Part shown: piece after piece, positions 35,190 through 46,699 of the stretch
Layout: every line of letters starts with the position of its first letter
Position numbering within the stretch: the stretch's first letter is position 1
Assembly: GCA_018894105.1 (NCBI GenBank)
Contig: CM032126.1
Location: 27,998,391 to 28,062,390, forward strand
Direction: 5' to 3'
From: Jacaranda mimosifolia
Lineage: Eukaryota; Streptophyta; Magnoliopsida; Lamiales; Bignoniaceae
Length of the DNA stretch: 64,000 nt
Translations under genes and position numbers: made by a program
The notes under the pieces: generated by a model
The model's input: the letters and a program-made list of their open reading frames with translations, nothing else
The model's database searches: none
Told to the model about the DNA's origin: nothing

Positions 35190-35770
35190 TTATATGTAAC
35201 TATAATTATATATTGTAATTATAAATAAAAATGTATTATTTAATTTTTATAAATATTATATATTTTATTTTTTACATATAATAAATATTACTTAATTTGA
35301 AATGAAGAAAAAATTATATATATTATATGTATAAATAAAAAATATATATGTTTATATTTATAGATGTACATATATTTTATATGTAACTATAAATAAAAAA
35401 TATATTATTTAATTTTTATAAATATTATATATTTTATATTTTTACAAATAATAAATATTACTTAATTTGAAATGAAGAAAAAAATTATATATATTATATG
35501 TATAAATAAAAAACATATATCTTTATATTTATAGATGTACATATATTTTATATGTAACTATAAATAAAAAATATATTATTTAATTTTTATAAATATTATA
35601 TATTTTATATTTTTACAAATAATAAATATTACTTAATTTGAAATGAAGAAAAAAATTATATATATTATATGTATAAATAAAAAAACATATATCTTTATAT
35701 TTATAGATGTACATATATTTTATATGTAACTATAAATAAAAAATATATTATTTAATTTTTATAAATATCA
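35190..35770. repeat. 171-bp tandem repeat, about 3.4 units
   Basis: TAGATGTACATATATTTTAT recurs at 35361, 35532 and 35703, exactly 171 bp apart, and the whole unit (including CTTAATTTGAAATGAAGAAA) repeats with few changes. The array is AT-rich, inside the MULE. Confidence 0.85.
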
Positions 35771-36198
35771 TGTATTATTTAATTTAAAAAGAATTAAAGA
35801 AAATTTATATATGGATATATGTGACATGTATAAATAAATAATATATAATATCTTTATAGATAAATTTATACATGTACATATATTATATAAGTGTAAAAAC
35901 TATATTATATACTTTTTCAAAATTATTAATAGACTTATATATGTATACATATTATATATAAGTATAAATACAAACATATACCTTTTTTAAATTAATTTGA
36001 AATGTATAAAAAAATAATTTTATTTAAGGATAATATTGTCTTTTTACTATTCAATGAGCATCAAACAACAATGAGAATGCTGCTGGGTCAAGTGAGCAAC
36101 TTTCAATTAAACGCAGGGGTTTATTTGCTAATTTCTATTTCACATGGGGTTATGAACCAATTGCGAATATCACAGGGGGGCGCTGTGCAATTTACCCT

Positions 36199-36908
36199 AT
36201 TTTTCCCCTCAAAACAATTAAAATATTTCTTAAATATTTCTAAAATACCCCCATCTTATTAGAAAGACATAATCACGCATTACGATCATACCAATATATA
36301 TATATAAAATCACATTTTCACCCTCAATAATCAAATAAAATATTATTAATATGACATTTAAGAACAATTTATCCTTTCACAAAATAAAATAAAACATACA
36401 ATTTCACCGCAAAACTATAATTACTATCTAATTTTCAAACCAAAATCAAACATTTTTCATATTCTTTGAATCCGCTATCTCAGATCATGCTTGCTTAAGG
36501 GATATCCTTTCCCACAAAACTCGCTTTGTTTAAGAAAAGGGGAAACATAAACAAACTAACTAGGCCTTTTCTAACATCCTGGCCATTTTATTTTACCTAT
36601 TATTATGGAAGCACTTTGTTAAAGTTGATCTTCAAACAAACATATCCCAACCTTACATTTGTGTTGGTTTTAAAACAATTTAATTTAATTTTAATAATTT
36701 ATTAATTATTTTATTTAGTCTTAAAATACTATATTAACCTTTATTCAAATTTTTGTTATTCCACATTTAGCCATTGTTTTATCTCACATTTTACCCTTTG
36801 TTTTGTTTGTTTATCAAATTTATGTTTTCCATCATTTTTATCTCTCTGTGTTCCACAAAGAAAAGCTTGAAAATTGCTACCTCCAATCTGCCACTCCTCC
36901 CCTCTAAG

Positions 36909-36947
<39 letters not shown>

Positions 36948-37690
36948 ACCACCACCACCATCTGTCCCTACAAAACCCATCTCAATTTTCCCTACACCAA
37001 GGCCACCTATTACCCTTATTACATAATCCTAATACCAATTCCATTTCCCGAAGCCAAAATCCCATTCTCTCTTTGGGAAAATTTGGCTTTTATTTTGCCT
37101 TCGTCTACACCAAATCATCACAATTATCCGATGAATAATCCATATTTATCTTACTCACTCTGCGTATTGGTTCTTTCAATTTTAAGCAACCCATTAATTA
37201 ATCGGATAACTCTATTTCTCTATCTCTTTTTTTTTTTTTTTTTTTTTCTTTCTTTAATTTTTTTCGATTTAAATGCAATCAGCAGCACTTTACTATCCGA
37301 CTTATGGAAGGGAATTTCTGATCGAAGATTCCACGGCCATCGGTGGATGTTTATTGCACCAGTGAGTTGAAACAAGAAAAATTATTATTTAAATATTAAG
37401 ATTAATGGGGTTTCGGGGGGCTTGGGGTGGGGGTGGAAGGAGGGGGGTGTTATAATTAATAATTTAATATATATATATATATATATGTATTTCAAATATT
37501 ATTTAATTTGAATTGTTCCATTTTACAAAGAATTTAAGTTGGTATAATGTATACTATTAGTAAAATATCTACCTCTCTTTTGATATATTTTCATGTAATG
37601 TATTTAAAATGCCCTCACTTCTCTTTACTAATCCCCATAGCTACAATATATGCAGTAACTACTACCTATAATCTATACATTCTATACTTA
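36199..37690. other. Unassigned stretch with (GCC)n-(ACC)n and T-tract
   Basis: No gene recognised with confidence. A plus-strand frame (36774-37370, 198 codons) encodes an Ala run and Thr run from a (GCC)9-(ACC)7 microsatellite at about 36911-36961 and a Phe run from a T21 tract near 37228. Its sequence outside those runs has no family resemblance. It could be a remnant of a host first exon or chance. Confidence 0.4.
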
Positions 37691-37979
37691 CTAGTAGTTT
37701 GTGCACACTCGATGAGTGTGCAACTATTAATAAATAAAAATACTAAAATAATATAAAATGAGAGATAACATAATTGCAAAAAAAATGAAAAAGAAATTGC
37801 AGATAAATGAAAATATGTAAAACATTCATCAATTATTATAGAACTAAGTGCTAGCGGTTGGGTGGGAATGGGTGGTAGTTATTCTATAGTTATGGGGATA
37901 AAAAATAAAAAAGAGGGTATTTTAGTAAAGTACTTGAAAACACACCAAAAAAGGGTAGACACTTTATTAATAGCATAGA
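37691..37979 (-). mobile_element. Complete mini-Helitron, 289 bp
   Basis: On the minus strand it begins TCTATGCTATTAATAAAGTG at 37979 and ends with the hairpin GCACACTCATCGAGTGTGC (near 37721-37703), a short spacer and CTAG at 37691. The flanking bases are A on its 5' side and T on its 3' side, as expected for Helitron insertion between A and T. It encodes nothing and must be mobilised in trans. It belongs to the family forming the tandem array at 25378-26667. A second, partial 5'-like end lies near 38060 and a plus-strand 3'-like hairpin at 38171-38203. Confidence 0.8.
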
Positions 37980-38552
37980 TAAAAAATAAAAATGAGGGCA
38001 TTTTGATAAAGCACTTGAAAACACAAAAAAAAGGGGTTGAAGACTTTAAATAGTATACATAATTATCATTTTACCATAGCTTCTTGTCATTATTTACATA
38101 AATATCAAATGTTTTCTAATATTATACTATAATAACTATTCATTTTATTTGCTATATATTATAAAAATTTTAGCACATGCATCGAATGTGCCAAAATTGT
38201 TAGTAAAAATATAATTATCTTTTTATATATAAAAAATTATTAATATTTGCACAAAGTGCATATGTTTCACCAAATGGCTAAAGGAGTTTTTTCGCATGAT
38301 TTTAAAAAATAAAAGGTGATCTTTTATATATATTTTTTTGCAAGTGAATTTGTTGGCCATTCTGATTATCACAGGAAATAAATTGCTATTAACCTATGGT
38401 TAGATTTTGCAAACCTGATTATGTTCCCATATTCAAATTGGGTGTATGATTTAATTATAAGGTTAAGATAATTTGATATAAATAATAAATGAAGACATAA
38501 TTTCACTATTGATAAATTTAATTGAAGAATTTATTAATAAATCACATAAAAA

Positions 38553-38621
<69 letters not shown>

Positions 38622-38969
38622 TGTAATCTAAGTCTTGGTATTACTATAATTTTAGAGATTGATTAATTGAATGGGGTACTAAAAAATATATAAAAAAATA
38701 TATTACAAAATATGGAAGACATTAAACAAAATTAGATATTAAATAAAAGGGTTAAACAAACTAGAAAAAATATTTAAGATATTTGATGTGAAAAGGGGCA
38801 ACTGTTTAAATTTGTTTTGTTTATCAAAATAAATGGACACTTGGCACAATGTAAAGTGATTGCATAATAATAGATAGAACAAATTAGGACTATAGAAAAT
38901 CCTAACTAACTCGAACTATATGTGTGAAACTTCTCATTCTCCCAAAAATTTCTCATAAAACACAAATAT
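37980..38969. other. Intergenic stretch with Helitron fragments and (AAT)n
   Basis: Contains Helitron-like fragments (38010-38210), an (AAT)~21 microsatellite at 38556-38620 and AT-rich unassigned sequence up to MULE-1. No gene seen. Confidence 0.5.
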
Positions 38970-39133
38970 GGGAAAGTTATAATTTTTGTCCTTTAACTTA
39001 GCCACTTATTCGGTTTTCATCCCTAAATAGTACGCAGTTACAAAATTGGTCCCTAGAATGTCTATTTTTTGACACATTGCGTCACTGCCATTAACCATCC
39101 AATTAAATGTGACGGAAAGTGGTCATGTGCAAG

Positions 39134-39431
39134 ATGGAGGGAAGTACACCAAATTGTTGGGTTAGGGTCAAAGATATTTCCCCCAATTCTTTCCCCTCAA
39201 CCCTAATTCTTTCCTTCAAATGCATAACCATATTCCCTAAATTTTCAATTCCTCAAATTTCCCCGAAATTGTTGAAAAACCAATGGAGGGAAATATACCA
39301 GCTTGCTGGGTTAAGGTCAAAGATATTTCCCCCAATTATCTCCCCTCAACCTTAATTCTTTGCGTTAAACGCATAACCATACTCCCCAAATTTTCAATCC
39401 CTCAAATTTCCTCGAAATTGTTGAAAAATCT
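39134..39431. repeat. 149-bp tandem duplication in the MULE-1 left TIR
   Basis: Two adjacent units (39134-39282, 39283-39431) both run from ATGGAGGGAARTAYACCA through GTCAAAGATATTTCCCCCAA to CGAAATTGTTGAAAAA, with about 87% identity. Only one partner exists in the right TIR, so the duplication arose within the left arm. Confidence 0.85.
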
Positions 39432-39719
39432 TCCATAATATCTTAAATTTATCATGCTAAAGTAGATTAGAACCAAAAACTTGAAGTTTCAAAGGCCAAA
39501 ATCAAAGAAAATGAGAGTAGAAGGTTGTTGGAGGTTCATCGAGCAGAGTACGAGAGGTAATCTGCGAAATGGCAAGGAAAAGCAAGCATATGCTGGATTT
39601 CATACCTAATTACAGTAATATATCCTTACATTCTCTAATTTTTCTTCATTTCTCTATGCTTAGCTGATTTATAGTCCATTTGAAATTTATGCGAGGTTTT
39701 TTTTGTTATTGGGTGAAAT

Positions 39720-40277
39720 TAAAGGTGGCAACAGGGCGGGTATGGGCCGGGTTTGACGGGACCCGAAACCTGCCCCGCCTACTTCTATTTGGGCCCGAGC
39801 CCTGGCCCCCGCCCCGCTTTAGACTCCTAACCCGGCAGGTCTAACCCGCCAAACCCTTTTTTTTTTTTTTTGCTTTTTTTTATTAAAATATATAATTTTA
39901 CAACTCATATGTTTTCAAAATTGATTAAGATATACATACACAAATAATATGTATACATGTATAAAAAAGTTAGAATCCAATATACAATAAATTTCTAACA
40001 CTATTTTTCAAAATTTAAAATAAAATATCCATATTAATTGATTTTAGTATATTTTTTTTATCATTTTTATGATGATCGAATGAGCACAAAATTATTATTT
40101 ATTTGATGAAATATATATATACTATTATAATCCTAATTTTTTATGTTTTATGTACATATATTATATATTAATTATACGGGGTGGGTCCAGGGCATGTTTA
40201 CTTAAACCCGTAACCCACTCCATTAGGGGTGGGTCCGGGGAGGGGACCCGATCTACCCGAACCTATTGCCATACCTA
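39720..40277. mobile_element. Non-autonomous hAT element, 558 bp, perfect TSD
   Basis: Flanked on both sides by GGTGAAAT (39712-39719 and 40278-40285). Ends TAAAGGTGGCAACAGG and (reverse complement) TAGGTATGGCAATAGG are inverted repeats. Subterminal repeats are of the GGGCGGG/CCCCGCC and GGGTCCGGG type. The interior is AT-rich and non-coding. It sits in the 5' leader of the MULE-1 transposase. Confidence 0.88.
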
Positions 40278-40479
40278 GGTGAAATGCAATTTTATAGAGT
40301 TTATGTTTAATTGCATGCTAGTTTAGGGTACTTTAATTTATGGTACTATTTAGGGTAATTTTGGTTTCTGGTACTTTAATCTAGTACATGCTATGTTATA
40401 TTTTGTGTATCTAATTGGTGTTTATTTGGTTTTTGTTTTTAATTTGTTTAAAACTTCAATTCAAATATATAAATTAATG

Positions 40480-43400
40480 AAACTAGGGGTTATGGGGAAT
40501 CCAACATGTTCTACAATAAAAGTTCACTATGCTAGAATTTTAAAACATACTCCACATAGAGAGTACTTAGGAGGGAAATTGGAGCACTTCGACTTTGTGG
40601 ATGTAGATCAAATTGGCATGATTTATTTGTGGGGTAATGTTGAGGATTTAGGATACAAAGATAAGGGTAGGATTAGGTTTTGGCTTAAATATGGGAAGAA
40701 TTTTGATAGGCAATATAAGTGAGTAGAAAAAGATTCAGATGTCTATGATATAAGGAATTATATAACTTAAAAATTGTGAGGTTGATATGTACTTAGAACA
40801 TTTGGACTTGGGAGGGTTTGTGGAGAGCCAAACTAAACAGCATACTGAGGGTAGATTAGTCAATGAATATGTTGTTATTGATGAGGAGATGGCTGATTTA
40901 GAGGGTGGGGATGGTTTGAATGATGGAGATAATTCAGGTGAGGAAGATAATGTGTTCTATGAGAGTGACTTTGATATGGAGGATGATGACAAGTTATTTG
41001 AGGCTTTTGTAGATCCTGAGGCTGAATTTGGTGAAACAAATAGGGGGAAAACAATATAAGGGAATCGGTTTATTAGTGAAGAGATGTATGCTAAGCTGCA
41101 AGATTCTGATGGTGAGGAAGATCTTGTTGACAATGATGATGATTTGAATAGCAAACAAGGTTCTGATGAGGAGAAGGGAGTACAGGATCGCTTGTTCAAT
41201 CTTAGGACAGAAAATAAAAATCTTGAACTTAAATTAAGATGGATTTTCAGTTCTAAGGATAAGGCTATGTTTGCAATTGATAGTCATTGCTTCGGAAGAG
41301 GTATGATGGTTCAATTCATTAAGAATGACAAAATAAGACTAAGGGCTATGTATAAAAAAGAGAAGTGTGGATGGTTTGTTTTTGTGTCAAAATCGCATAA
41401 TGATAGTGCTTGGCAGATAAAGAGCTATAATCCCATTCACAATAAATGCTCTTGGACTTATAACAACTCAAGTCTGAAATCTGGTTTGATAGGCAAGACT
41501 TTTCAAAAAAATTCAAAGAAAGTCCAAAGCTAGGCACATTTGAGTTTAGAAATGAAATACAACTCTAAAGGCTAATGTCTTAAAATCACAAACCTATAGA
41601 GCAAGGAAAAAGGCCACTGGAGCTTATACAAGGCTCAATGGAGGAACAATTCAATCAAATTTGGGATTATTATCTTGAAATAGAGAGAAGTAATCCAGGT
41701 TCAACTGTAATAATGAAACTGGTAGAGGAAGAAGAAAGTAAGAGGTTCCAAAGGTTTTTCATGTGCTTCAATGCATGTAAACTTGGATTCAAAAATGCTT
41801 ATAGGTCTATCATAGGAGTGGATGGATACTTTCTTAAGGGGTATCATGGGGGTCAACTATTGTTAGCAGTTGGACTAAATCTCAATAATAATATCTTTCC
41901 AATTGCATATGCAATAATTGAGAGTGAAACTAAAGAGAGTTGGAGTCGGTTTCTGTCTCTTTTGAATGATGACATAGGTTTTGAAGAATCAACAAAATTG
42001 GACTTTCATATTTGACAAGCAAAAAAGCTTGATTCCAGCCTTTGAGTCTTTGCTACCTAATGATGAAAATAGATTTTGTGTGAGGCATTTGCATAGCAAC
42101 ATGAAGAAAGATGGTTTTACTGGTCTTGCAATTAAAAATGCATTTCGGGTAGCAGCAAAAGCAACAACAATTGAAGAATTTAAAAGAAAAATGGATGACT
42201 TGAAAAAAAATAAATGAAGAAGCATATCAGTGGCTAGTGAAAAAGCCTCCAGAAAATTGGTCTAGATCTCATTTGAGTCCATATCCCAAGTGTGACATCT
42301 TTTTGAATAACACGTGTGAATGTTTCAATAGTTTCATTCTTGATGCAAGAGAAAAGCCACTCATTTCATTACTTGAGTCAATTAGAAACTAGTTGATGAC
42401 TAGAATACAAATAAATAGAGAAAAAGCTGAAAATAGGATGGACCAATATGCTCCAAGATTAAAAAATTGCTTATAAAAATCATGAAGAATACTAGGGAGT
42501 GTATACCAATGAGGTCTAATGATTGGCATTTCCAAGTAGTGGGACCATTTGGCCAGCACATAGTGGACTTGTGGGAGAGGAGTTATAGTTGTAGGAAGTG
42601 GGACTTGTCAGAAATACCATGCAAACTTGCAGTTTCAACTATATGGTGCATAAATAAAGAACATGAGGCATATGTTCACAAGTGTTACAATGTAGAAAGT
42701 TATTTAAAATGCTATGAAAATCTTATATTTGGCTTGAATGGACCTGATTTGTGGCTTAAGACTGATAATAAGCCTCCTTTGCCACCTCTGTATGAAGAAA
42801 AGGTTGGTAGGCCTCAGAAGATGAGAAGAAGATAGCTTGATGAGCCTCTTGCCCCTTCTAATCCACATAGGCTCATTAGGGTTAAAAGAACAAATAAATT
42901 CAGAACTTGTGGGGGTACAAATCACAATTCAAAAACCTATAAAAAAAGAAAAACAATGGAAAGTGAACAGGAGCATCAAGAGGTTGCATCAACTGAAGTT
43001 GAAGAGTGAAGGAATGAAGAATTTGTAGATGTGGCAGCAACCTAAGCAAATTAGCCAACTCAAGGCTCATTTTCCAGTGAACCTATGCAAAGGCAAGGAA
43101 GAAACATAGAGAAATTACAAGTTTGTGGATTTTTAATTATTAGTTATAAATAATTTTTGTTAGTATCTTTGAATTAATACATTGTTTTGTTTTTACAGGT
43201 TAGAAGGCCTCACAAAAATGTCCAAATTGGAGGAAGATCAAATAGAGTTGCCTTAGTTAAGATTGGCATGATTGTTTATTTTAATTTGAGAAAAAAATAG
43301 CTTTTTATACCAATTAATAGATGCCAATTGCTGCAGATCAATCAAGCATCCTCCACCAACCATAGCCCTAAGATTGTGAAATGTGGAATAAACTTCACTA

Positions 43401-43540
43401 CAGTTTACAATTTGAGATCATGCATCACCAGTTTCTCCAGAGGTGAAGTTGCATCTGGTGCCTCAAAATCTGTTGCCTCGAAGTCTGCTACCTCAAAGTC
43501 AATTTCCAAGTCTGCTGCATTAAAGTCTACCTCTAGTTGA
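40480..43540 (+). pseudogene. MULE-1 MuDR-like transposase, broken
   Basis: Order of domains: a PB1-like N-terminal domain of plant MULE transposases (EHFDFVDVDQIGMIYLWG near 40580), an acidic linker, a MuDR-type DNA-binding domain (RTENKNLELKLRWIFSSKDK and KNDKIRLRAMYKKEKCGWFV, about 41200-41500), and the MULE catalytic domain. The catalytic domain has Asp of IIGVDGYFLKGYHGG near 41815, Glu of ESETKESWSRFL near 41930, and after a frameshift at about 41998 Asp of IFDKQKSLIPAF. A SWIM zinc finger follows near 42575 (SCRKWDLSEIPCKLAVSTI), with the first Cys and the His of CX2H lost, then basic and Ser/Lys-rich tails. At least one intron (acceptor TTTTTACAG near 43198) is likely. Stops at 41057, 41531 and 42391 make it inactive. 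Confidence 0.85.
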
Positions 43541-44124
43541 ACTATGCTGTTTAGCTTGAAATGCAGTGTGATGAATTGATTGTTGTTGTTGTATTGTGTT
43601 TACATTGGATTAATTTGAACAATATTTGGTGTTGGATTGATGTTAAATTGATGTTTATATTCTAATGAAGTCTTCTATTTTGTGTTCATTGGAAGTTGAA
43701 TGTTGGTTTATGTTGTATTTTCTGTTGGAACCAAAATCTGCTGGAAATCTTTGAGCAAATGGACAATAAAACTAATGTATTGGACTTACATACTCATCCA
43801 GAGACTGGTTTTTGTTGCATATGTACACTACAATAGTGAGCAAATGTGCTAGAACTTCAAAGTGTGCTAGAAAATTTGGAACACCAAAACTTGGTCATAA
43901 CTTAACTTTGCTATTTACAAAACCGTACATTATAACATTACCAAATTGATTGTTCCTTTTACAACATAACTATGCCACCACAACTAAATCTTAACCATGT
44001 AAAATTACCTAACCTCTAAGTTGCAGTTGACAACATTAGACCTATCACCACAACTGCAATGAAGAACATAAAAAAAACAAAAAAAAAACATACATCAGTT
44101 TCATCCTTTTGTTGTACATTAAAA

Positions 44125-44558
44125 TCAAAACTTCCAATTTCTTCTTTCTTTTTTGTTGGCCTCTTTTTCTTCTTCCAATTTCCCTTCCAAGCTCTTATAC
44201 CATGCTACTTTTTCCTCTAACCTATTTATTCTTCTGAGCAGTCCAGGAATGATATCCTTTGATCTATCACACATTTTAGGATCCCACCACTTGAATACAC
44301 CACAATATCTTCTCTTCTGTAAAATGTAAATCATTATAACTCCAAGTTAAATGCATGTTCTCAACATCAGAATCAAAGAAAATAAAGAAACTTCAATAAA
44401 CATACCCTATAATTTGGGCAAGCACGATATCTCCTACTTGGGTTATTTGAGCTCCATGATGTTAGCAATGGTAGCTCATATCCATAATGGCAAAATAATG
44501 GAGAGTTTGGATGAAACTTGTTGCTTAAACGACTGTTGAAGGAGTTGCTTGAACTCAT
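44125..44558 (-). CDS. GRF-type zinc-finger protein in MULE-1, two exons, convergent
   Basis: Exon 1 runs from a start at 44558 (MSSSNSFNSRLSNKF) to 44406, with donor AGG/GTATG. Exon 2 runs from an acceptor ...TTTTACAG at 44317 (coding from 44316) to a stop at 44125. The phases agree and the splice joins a GRF zinc-finger domain: FCHYGYELPLLTSWSSNNPS and RRYRACPNY from exon 1, YCGVFKWWDP from exon 2. One of the four expected Cys ligands is Tyr (CHYG in place of CxCG). After it come IIPGLLRRINRLEEKV and a ~40-residue Glu/Lys coiled coil. No stop breaks it. GRF fingers bind single-stranded DNA in proteins such as topoisomerase III; the role here is unknown. It faces the transposase tail to tail. 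Confidence 0.68.
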
Positions 44559-44841
44559 TTTGCCTTCTCTCGAATTTTCCTCCTTTGATTTTGCTTCACA
44601 TAGCTGACCCAAACTTTTCTTGCTTCACTGGACTGTATTCTGTGTGAAATTAAGCCAAAAATGAGAGAAAATGATATAAAACATCTAAGAAAACATGCTT
44701 GGCGGGAAACTGGGCAACTATCTGGTGCATTTCCCTCCATTAGTGGTCATGTGTTAACTTGATCCATTAGTGGTCATGGGAAAATGAAATTAGGTGCTTG
44801 CTGGTAGATCTTTACACCTTGGAAAAGTCCTTGTTGTTCTT

Positions 44842-46600
44842 TTAAAGTAAGAACTCAAAGCTTCTGCACAAAAGAGGAACATATAAGGTGATAGGGGATC
44901 TCCTTGATGGATACCCCTCTGTGGATAGAAAAAAACCATACTGTTCACCATTAAGGATCACTGAGTAAGATATAGAAGTAATGCAGTGCATAATAATATT
45001 GATAAATTTGTCAGCAAACCCCAAACTAGATAGCATACTCTAAAAAGAAGACCATTCCAACTTATCATATGCTTTACTCATGTCTAGTTTCATGGCCATG
45101 TGCCCTTGTTGACCTCTAGTCCTAGATTTAAAAAAATGATTAATCTCATAAGCAACTAAGACATTATCTGTAATCAATTTAGAAGGAACAAACGCACATT
45201 AAGTACTGGAATAAGAGAATGAAGAAATAGACAAATATGATTAACTATAGTCTTTGAAGCTAGAGAATGAAGAAATAGAAGAATATGATTAACTATAGTC
45301 TTTGAAGCCAGAGAATGAAGAAATAGATGAATATGATTAACTATAGTCTTTAAAGCCAGTTTATAGATAACATTGCAGAGACTTATAGGCCAAAATGGAC
45401 TCATGACTTCTGGCTTTGGGTATTTAGGACTGAAGACAATATAAGTATAGTTAAGCTTAGAAAAATTGAATCCATACTTTAAAATATTAAGGACATAAGC
45501 AGTGACATCATTAACAATAATATGCCAAAACGTTTGATAGAAAAGAGCAAGCATTCCATAAGGACCTAGAGACTTTAGAGAAGACATTTGATTTAAAGCT
45601 TGAAGAAATTCCTCTATTGTGAATAGTTTTAGCAGTTCTGCATTCATAGTGGGGTTAACATGTTGTTCAATAGTCTGTAAAATGGCCTCCCGGGCTTTAG
45701 CGCTTGGATTGCAAGATCAGAAAAGAGAATAAAAGGATTGAAATACAATAGGTTCCATTTCTTATGGAGTCGTGAACCATTGACCTTTTTGTAAGTCATT
45801 CAATTCTGCTCGTAGAGTAGTGATCTGGCGAGATATGTTGCCAAAGGATTTTCAATTCCAATCCAACAAGCGCATTCTACAATTTTTGATGCCATTCTAA
45901 ACTTTCAAATGTGCCAAAGGTCCTTGATTAGAATTCTATGCTTGGTCAATAATCCTTGAGTAATCTGTTGAGCAAAGCCACATTACCCCAATTTAAACTT
46001 TTATTTACGATGTGGAAAGCAAGATGATGAAGCTGGTTGATCAGTTTTTAGCAAATTAGCACTGTGATTATAAGACTGTGTTTCGATGTGCTCAACTTAG
46101 AAATTTTGAATCTGACTAAGCCATAAAGCAAATGTAACAAATCTATCTAACCATTCACCGATAGTATGCGGATGGATTCTGTTATCACACTATGTAAATA
46201 GAGTTCCCAAAAAACCCAGGTCATGAAGTCCAGAGGAACATAAAGTATTACAAAAATCTTGGAATCGCCAATTTGGAACTGGAATTCCTCCTTGTTTCTC
46301 TCTTCGGTGTATTGTCTCATTGAAGTCCTCAACACAAATCCATGGTAAAATAATTTTTTTGCCAAGATGCATCAATAATTCCCAGGAGTGTTTGCGTTGG
46401 CTAGCCATTGGATTGCTATAAAAATCGATGAACTGAAACTGAGAATTAACCTATCGTCATACACCGCGGAATTAATATGAATTTTAGAAAAGTTCCACAG
46501 TATAATACTAATCTCGTTGCTCCAAAGTAGTCCTAAACTCGAGAGTTGGTTTCCATACGCCAAACTAGAGAGTTGGTTTCCATAAGGAATGCAAGTTGGG
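44842..46600 (-). pseudogene. LINE-B ORF2: endonuclease and reverse transcriptase, broken
   Basis: The endonuclease part shows PWICVEDFNETIHRREKQGG near 46300 and LHDLGFLGTLFT near 46200, the conserved DFNE and DLGF blocks of APE-type LINE nucleases. RT shows SLKSLGPYGMLALFYQTFWH near 45570, YPKPEVMSPFWPISLCNVIY near 45400, and after 45170 LGFADKFINIIM. A 16-residue segment is repeated three times in frame at 45215-45358. The catalytic YADD is not present because the element ends near 44800. Confidence 0.82.
45215..45358 (-). repeat. 48-bp x 3 in-frame tandem repeat in LINE-B RT
   Basis: Three adjacent 48-bp units (45215-45262, 45263-45310, 45311-45358) differ at only a few bases. Each encodes a 16-residue unit of the type ASKTIVNHIxLFLHSL. 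In LINE-A and other L1 RTs this position has a single copy. Confidence 0.93.
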
Positions 46601-46699
46601 GTTTAAATTGCTGGATTAAAGATCCTGACTCCCAAACTGTCCAAAGATACCCTAAACTTTGACAATTACAAGATAAGCAAATCATGGCGACCTAGGGAT

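Larger units (their letters stand above)
33833..36198. mobile_element. Non-autonomous Mutator-like element, 2366 bp, long TIRs
   Basis: The two ends form ~85-bp inverted repeats with few mismatches: AGGTAAATTACACAACGCC at the left and (reverse complement) AGGGTAAATTGCACAGCGCC at the right, both continuing through GATATTCGCAATTGGTTCAT and AGAAATTGGCAAATAAACCC. The flanking 9-mers ATTTTTTCC (33824-33832) and ATTTTTCCC (36199-36207) match at 8 of 9. Long TIRs plus a 9-bp duplication define a MULE. No transposase inside. The interior holds a GC-rich duplicated island (34195-34560), a MITE (34703-35115) and a 171-bp tandem repeat. Confidence 0.9.
38970..44785. mobile_element. MULE-1: autonomous-type Mutator-like element, decayed
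   Basis: It holds a plus-strand MuDR-type transposase pseudogene (40480-43540) and a convergent minus-strand GRF zinc-finger gene (44125-44558). The ends share a long inverted repeat: TGGTCATGTGCAAGATGGAG followed by GGAAGTACACCAAATTGTTG at the left (about 39118-39165), and at the right, reverse-complemented, CACTAATGGAGGGAAATGCA followed by CCAGATAGTTG (about 44716-44760). The outermost ~150 bp of the left TIR (from GGGAAAGTTATAATTTTTGT, 38970) has no partner at the right, where LINE sequence starts near 44800. The right terminus therefore looks lost and no target duplication can be shown. Confidence 0.7.

Noticed and set aside
36774..37370. 198-codon frame with Ala and Thr runs
   Set aside because: Dominated by (GCC)n/(ACC)n and poly-T low-complexity tracts; the remainder resembles no protein family. 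Kept only as a note on the stretch.
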